A stretch of 64,000 nucleotides of DNA from an alpha proteobacterium U9-1i (lineage in GTDB: Bacteria > Pseudomonadota > Alphaproteobacteria > Caulobacterales > Aquidulcibacteraceae), in the NCBI GenBank assembly GCA_000974665.1, contig BBSY01000002.1, forward strand, positions 62,001 to 126,000. The letters run 5' to 3'. A program made the translations under genes and the position numbers. Shown here piece after piece: positions 60,998-64,000 of the stretch; the stretch's first letter is position 1; each line of letters begins with the position of its first letter. Under the pieces are notes generated by a model. The model was not told where the DNA came from, ran no database searches, and was given only the letters and a program-made list of their open reading frames with translations.

Positions 60998-61125
60998 CGG
61001 CACGCGGCTGTGAAGCAACATGTTGCTGCGTTGCAGACCAAGTCGTACGAGCACGACCAAGGTTTGAACTCAAACTAGCGCCCCCAAGCAGAACTTGCAC
61101 ACCGACTCTCGGTTCGCGTTCTTGG

Positions 61126-61843
61126 ATGAAACCGAAAGTCTTCGTCGCTTCATCCACCGAAAAGCTCGACCTCGCGTACGCAGTCCAGGAGGGGCTCGAT
61201 CGCGACGCCGAATGCACCGTTTGGACGCAAGGAATTTTCGTGCTGTCCCGCCCCGCCCTGGCATCGCTGCAAGATGCACTTGCCGGGAATGATTTCGGCG
61301 TCTTTGTTTTTGGCCGGACGATATCGCTCTCATGCGTGATGAGGCCAAACGCGTCGTACGCGACAATGTGATCTTTGAGCTTGGTCTGTTTGCGGGGCGC
61401 CTTGGTCCCGAGCGGTGCTTTGTGTTCGCGCCCCGCAGTGTCACAGACCTCCACTTACCAAGCGACCTAATTGGCATCACTCCAGCTGAGTACGAACCAG
61501 ATCGACAAGATGGCAATCTGGTTGCCGCGCTTGGGCCGGCGTGTAATCGCGTGCGCCGGGTAGTCGCACGAATGGGCAAATTCCAGCCTGCGCCTACGCT
61601 AGAAGAGACCCCGCCTGGCCTCACCTCGGACGAAAACGACTGCATCTCGCTTATTGAATCGTGGATGGGAGCCCGGCATGCCTCGTCAAACACACGAGCA
61701 ATACGATTTGATGATGTCGATCGTGGGCTTCGTTGGCGCCGGGATCAACGCGCAAATTTCTTGCGATGGCCGCAGCGCGATGGGATTACGTCGTCGAGCG
61801 CGAGGGCCAAGATACTGTGCTCTTTGTCAGCTCGCGTTTCTAA
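61126..61843 (+). pseudogene. TIR-like nucleotide-binding protein, two frameshifts
   Basis: Frame 1 begins [20 protein letters not shown] and ends the first block at NDFGVFVFG. Frame 2 continues as [18 protein letters not shown], then [18 protein letters not shown]. This is the predicted nucleotide-binding TIR-like domain (PF10137-like) seen in CBASS/Pycsar-type effectors. A second shift near 61731 restores [20 protein letters not shown] and a TAA at 61841-61843, in a winged-helix-like C-terminal domain. Each shift looks like a one-base loss. Such effectors cleave NAD when triggered. This one is inactive as sequenced. Confidence 0.75.
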
Positions 61844-62324
61844 GTTGTCTAATCGTAGGGGAACTATTCGAACCCAGAAGCCTCCAGAGCCGCGTTGGAG
61901 TCGCGCGGGCACCAGACAATTTTGCAACCAACGAACCCAAAAGGTGGCTAGACGACTCGGCGCTGCCGATCGCTAGCATAACCGTATTGCGCACTTCACC
62001 CAGCAGATCGACTACTTCTTTCATGCTCTGGATTTTTTCATGCACTGGATTCGGGCTGGCGCAGGAACTGCGCAATTCCAACTGCCGACGCGGCATTACG
62101 TAATGCCGGGCGCGACCGTTCGATCCCAGGGGCGGACGCTCTAACTGCCGACGCCGAAAGCGGACGGCAGCAGTTCGCTTGGGAGAAGTGCTGCATCATG
62201 TCGCCCCGGTTGGAGCCCTGCGGGCGTTGATCCGCGCCATCTGCCCGGTCGGTTGAATGCAACCGTTGGATGCCTATAATTGAAATCCCGTTTGATCGGG
62301 CCCGCGGCCGTCAGGAGTAGTGCC
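61844..62324. other. Gap with possible small minus-strand frame
   Basis: This 480-base stretch has no clear gene. A minus-strand frame at 61827-62096 (89 codons) reads in part [20 protein letters not shown] and overlaps the end of the TIR-like gene. It starts inside the palindromic repeat at 62.09 kb. It may be a remnant or real small protein; I cannot decide. Confidence 0.35.
62089..62108. repeat. Palindromic repeat, right copy
   Basis: CGCGGCATTACGTAATGCCG holds a perfect 16-base palindrome (62092-62107). It matches the 52.23 kb copy at 19 of 20 positions. The two lie 9.86 kb apart and bracket most of the defence-type genes. Confidence 0.6.
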
Positions 62325-64000
62325 ATGGCTTCGCCGCGCAGCGTGGCACCTCCGCCCGGAATGCGGCTTGTTCACTCGTTCGGGACCGGCGGATCGATCA
62401 TTCATCGAATGGAGTGGTCGCCATGCGGACGCTTCCTTGCCGCGCCCGCGCGCGACGGGCTCATAAGAATCTGGTCGCTCGAGCACCGCCACGTCGTAGA
62501 CGAAGTGCGATGTTCAGGTGGAAGCTGGGTCAACGCGGTCGCGTGGTCCCCGAATGCTTCGGCGATGGTCGCCGGTCTCGAAGACGGAACCATTCAGGTA
62601 TGGACACGCCATCCGTGGCGCCTTCGCGGATCGGCTCGCAAACACAGCGCCCGCATTGAGTGCCTGCACTGGTCACCAGACGGCAAGCTCATTGCCTCCG
62701 CCTCCGGCGATGGGACAGTACGCGTCTGGGATTCTGAGAATCTTCGCAGTCAGCGCGTGTTGGATGATCACCGGGCCTGGGTCAATGCAGTGCGCTGGTC
62801 GCCCAGTGGAGACGTTCTTGCAACCGGCGCAGAAGACAACACCATAAGACTTTGGAACGCTGATGGCTCCACTCAAATCGCCACGCTCGCCGGTCACTCC
62901 GACTGGATCGTAGACCTCGATTGGGCGCCGGATGGGAAAACCCTTGCAACGGTCGGCGACACCAGCGTGCGCATCTGGGATGTCGCCCTAGGTCAGTTGC
63001 GGTTTGTGCTCCAGGGGCACGCCGACAGCGTCCGATCGGCGTCGTTTTCCCATGACATGTCGATGATCGCTTCTAAGTCTCACGACAACACTGTCATCAT
63101 CTGGGACACGAAGTCATGGCAGCCGCTTTTCCATCTTCCGGAAGGAACGACACGACGTCGCTACGAACCCGAATGCATCATTCGCTTCAACCCCAACCGG
63201 CCACTGCTTGCCACGCTTGGCGAGAACGACACGGCATGCCGCGTCTGGGATGTGGACGCATCAGCGGCCATACCAGTCGAGAGCGAAGCGCCCTTTACGC
63301 ACTACACAAACGCGAAGATCGTGCTGGCCGGCGAACCGGCCGCCGGCAAGACCTGCCTTGCTCACGCGATTGCCGGCCATCCGTTCGTTCCTCAGGCGTC
63401 AACGCACGGCATGCGCGTTTTGCAGCTTCCCCAGGAGCGTCCAGCCACCGTTGGCAACTATCGCCTCGCGCGAGAGCTCTACGTCTGGGACCTCGCGGGG
63501 CAATTTGACTATCACATTGTCCATCAGGTCTTTCTCGAGAACGCTGCAGTTGGACTCATCGTCTTCGACGCGTCCAACCCCCGGCATCCGTTTGAAACCG
63601 CAGAGTACTGGGCAAACGCCTTCAGACGCTCCGCATCGCAGTTCTGCACAGTTCTCCTGGTCGCTGCAAAAATCGACACTGGCCCGATCACCGTATCGCA
63701 AACAAAGATCGGCGCTTTCCTCGCGCAACGCGACATCGTCGCATTCATCGCCACCAGCGCGGCGACGGGAGCGGGTATTGAGCAATTGCGCATGGCGATC
63801 GACGGCGCCGTGCCGTGGGACAGTTTGCCGGTCACGAGCTCTCCCCGGCTATGGGCGGCAATACGGGAAATCGTCATTGAGTTTGCCGAGTCGAGGAGAA
63901 TTCTGATCACGCGCCAGGAACTATTCGACGTTGCGGTTTCGCGGTTGGGTCCGAGCGAAGACGCGCCATCGCAGTTCGATTCTGTACTACGTCAGGTGCA
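62325..64000 (+). CDS. WD40-repeat/Ras-like GTPase protein, partial
   Basis: Open from ATG 62325 (AGGAG 7 bases upstream) to the window end, at least 558 residues. Residues 1-325 are WD40 repeats, with recurring IRIWSL, VRVWDSE, IRLWNAD, VRIWDV and VIIWDT ends, forming a beta-propeller. Residues 330-500 are a small GTPase: Walker A GEPAAGKT at 336-343, G3 DLAGQFDYH, a G4-like AAKID and G5 SAATG. This order resembles ROCO/STAND-like signalling proteins in bacteria. The following LITRQELFDVAVSRLG may open a COR- or effector-like domain beyond the window. Confidence 0.85.
   Translation, partial: MASPRSVAPPPGMRLVHSFGTGGSIIHRMEWSPCGRFLAAPARDGLIRIWSLEHRHVVDEVRCSGGSWVNAVAWSPNASAMVAGLEDGTIQVWTRHPWRLRGSARKHSARIECLHWSPDGKLIASASGDGTVRVWDSENLRSQRVLDDHRAWVNAVRWSPSGDVLATGAEDNTIRLWNADGSTQIATLAGHSDWIVDLDWAPDGKTLATVGDTSVRIWDVALGQLRFVLQGHADSVRSASFSHDMSMIASKSHDNTVIIWDTKSWQPLFHLPEGTTRRRYEPECIIRFNPNRPLLATLGENDTACRVWDVDASAAIPVESEAPFTHYTNAKIVLAGEPAAGKTCLAHAIAGHPFVPQASTHGMRVLQLPQERPATVGNYRLARELYVWDLAGQFDYHIVHQVFLENAAVGLIVFDASNPRHPFETAEYWANAFRRSASQFCTVLLVAAKIDTGPITVSQTKIGAFLAQRDIVAFIATSAATGAGIEQLRMAIDGAVPWDSLPVTSSPRLWAAIREIVIEFAESRRILITRQELFDVAVSRLGPSEDAPSQFDSVLRQV

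Overview
The window is high-GC, tightly packed bacterial chromosome. Three TonB-dependent receptors, short operonic overlaps (ATGA, GTGA, TAATG) and the style of the XRE and TetR regulators suggest an alphaproteobacterium, perhaps of the Caulobacterales/Hyphomonadaceae type. The taxon is inferred from gene content only. I saw no tRNA, rRNA, CRISPR array or integrase.

Layout. 0-3 kb: ilvD-ilvC on the minus strand behind a leader peptide and attenuator. 3-7.3 kb: a metal-type uptake operon (DUF2946 protein, TonB receptor, PepSY membrane protein). 7.3-14 kb: acyl-CoA ligase and TetR facing an alpha/beta hydrolase, a second TonB receptor and an MFS transporter. 14-25 kb: a complete purine degradation cluster (guaD, allA, puuD, xdhC, xdhB, xdhA, uraH, then divergent puuE, uraD, alc) that takes guanine/xanthine through urate and allantoin to glyoxylate and urea, followed by a TauE/SafE permease. 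25-29 kb: an amidohydrolase lipoprotein and a siderophore-type TonB receptor.

29.5-41 kb is accessory DNA: a ParB-methyltransferase with a DUF5681 partner, then a polymorphic-toxin locus read on the minus strand. That locus has a large Rhs protein with a Sec signal peptide and a GHH/HNH nuclease tip, a SUKH immunity gene, an unknown gene, a decayed second Rhs tip with a Cys-motif toxin, and Imm35. Divergent from rhs are a small secreted YD-repeat protein, two near-identical small secreted proteins and, between them, a secreted protein with five Cys-pair repeats.

41-51.5 kb is a compact type II secretion system (gspG-gspO on minus; gspD-K-E-F-H-I-J-L-M-C on plus). Its divergent promoter region shares two sequence motifs with the divergent promoter region of the rhs locus. 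This suggests, without proving it, that the secretion machine and the secreted Rhs/YD/Cys proteins are co-regulated.

51.5-64 kb looks like a defence-type island: XRE, two divergent unknown genes, a PIN-like protein, a broken McrA-like HNH endonuclease, an EEP-family lipoprotein, a DnaQ-like exonuclease, a protein kinase fused to a SAMHD1-like HD domain, a small Cys-containing protein, a broken TIR-like gene and a WD40-GTPase fusion that runs off the window. The strongest candidates for undescribed biology are the kinase-HD fusion, the WD40-GTPase, the possible T2SS-Rhs link, and the gspH-gspJ frame that has no stop codon with gspI lying inside it. Frameshifts are confined to the accessory genes.
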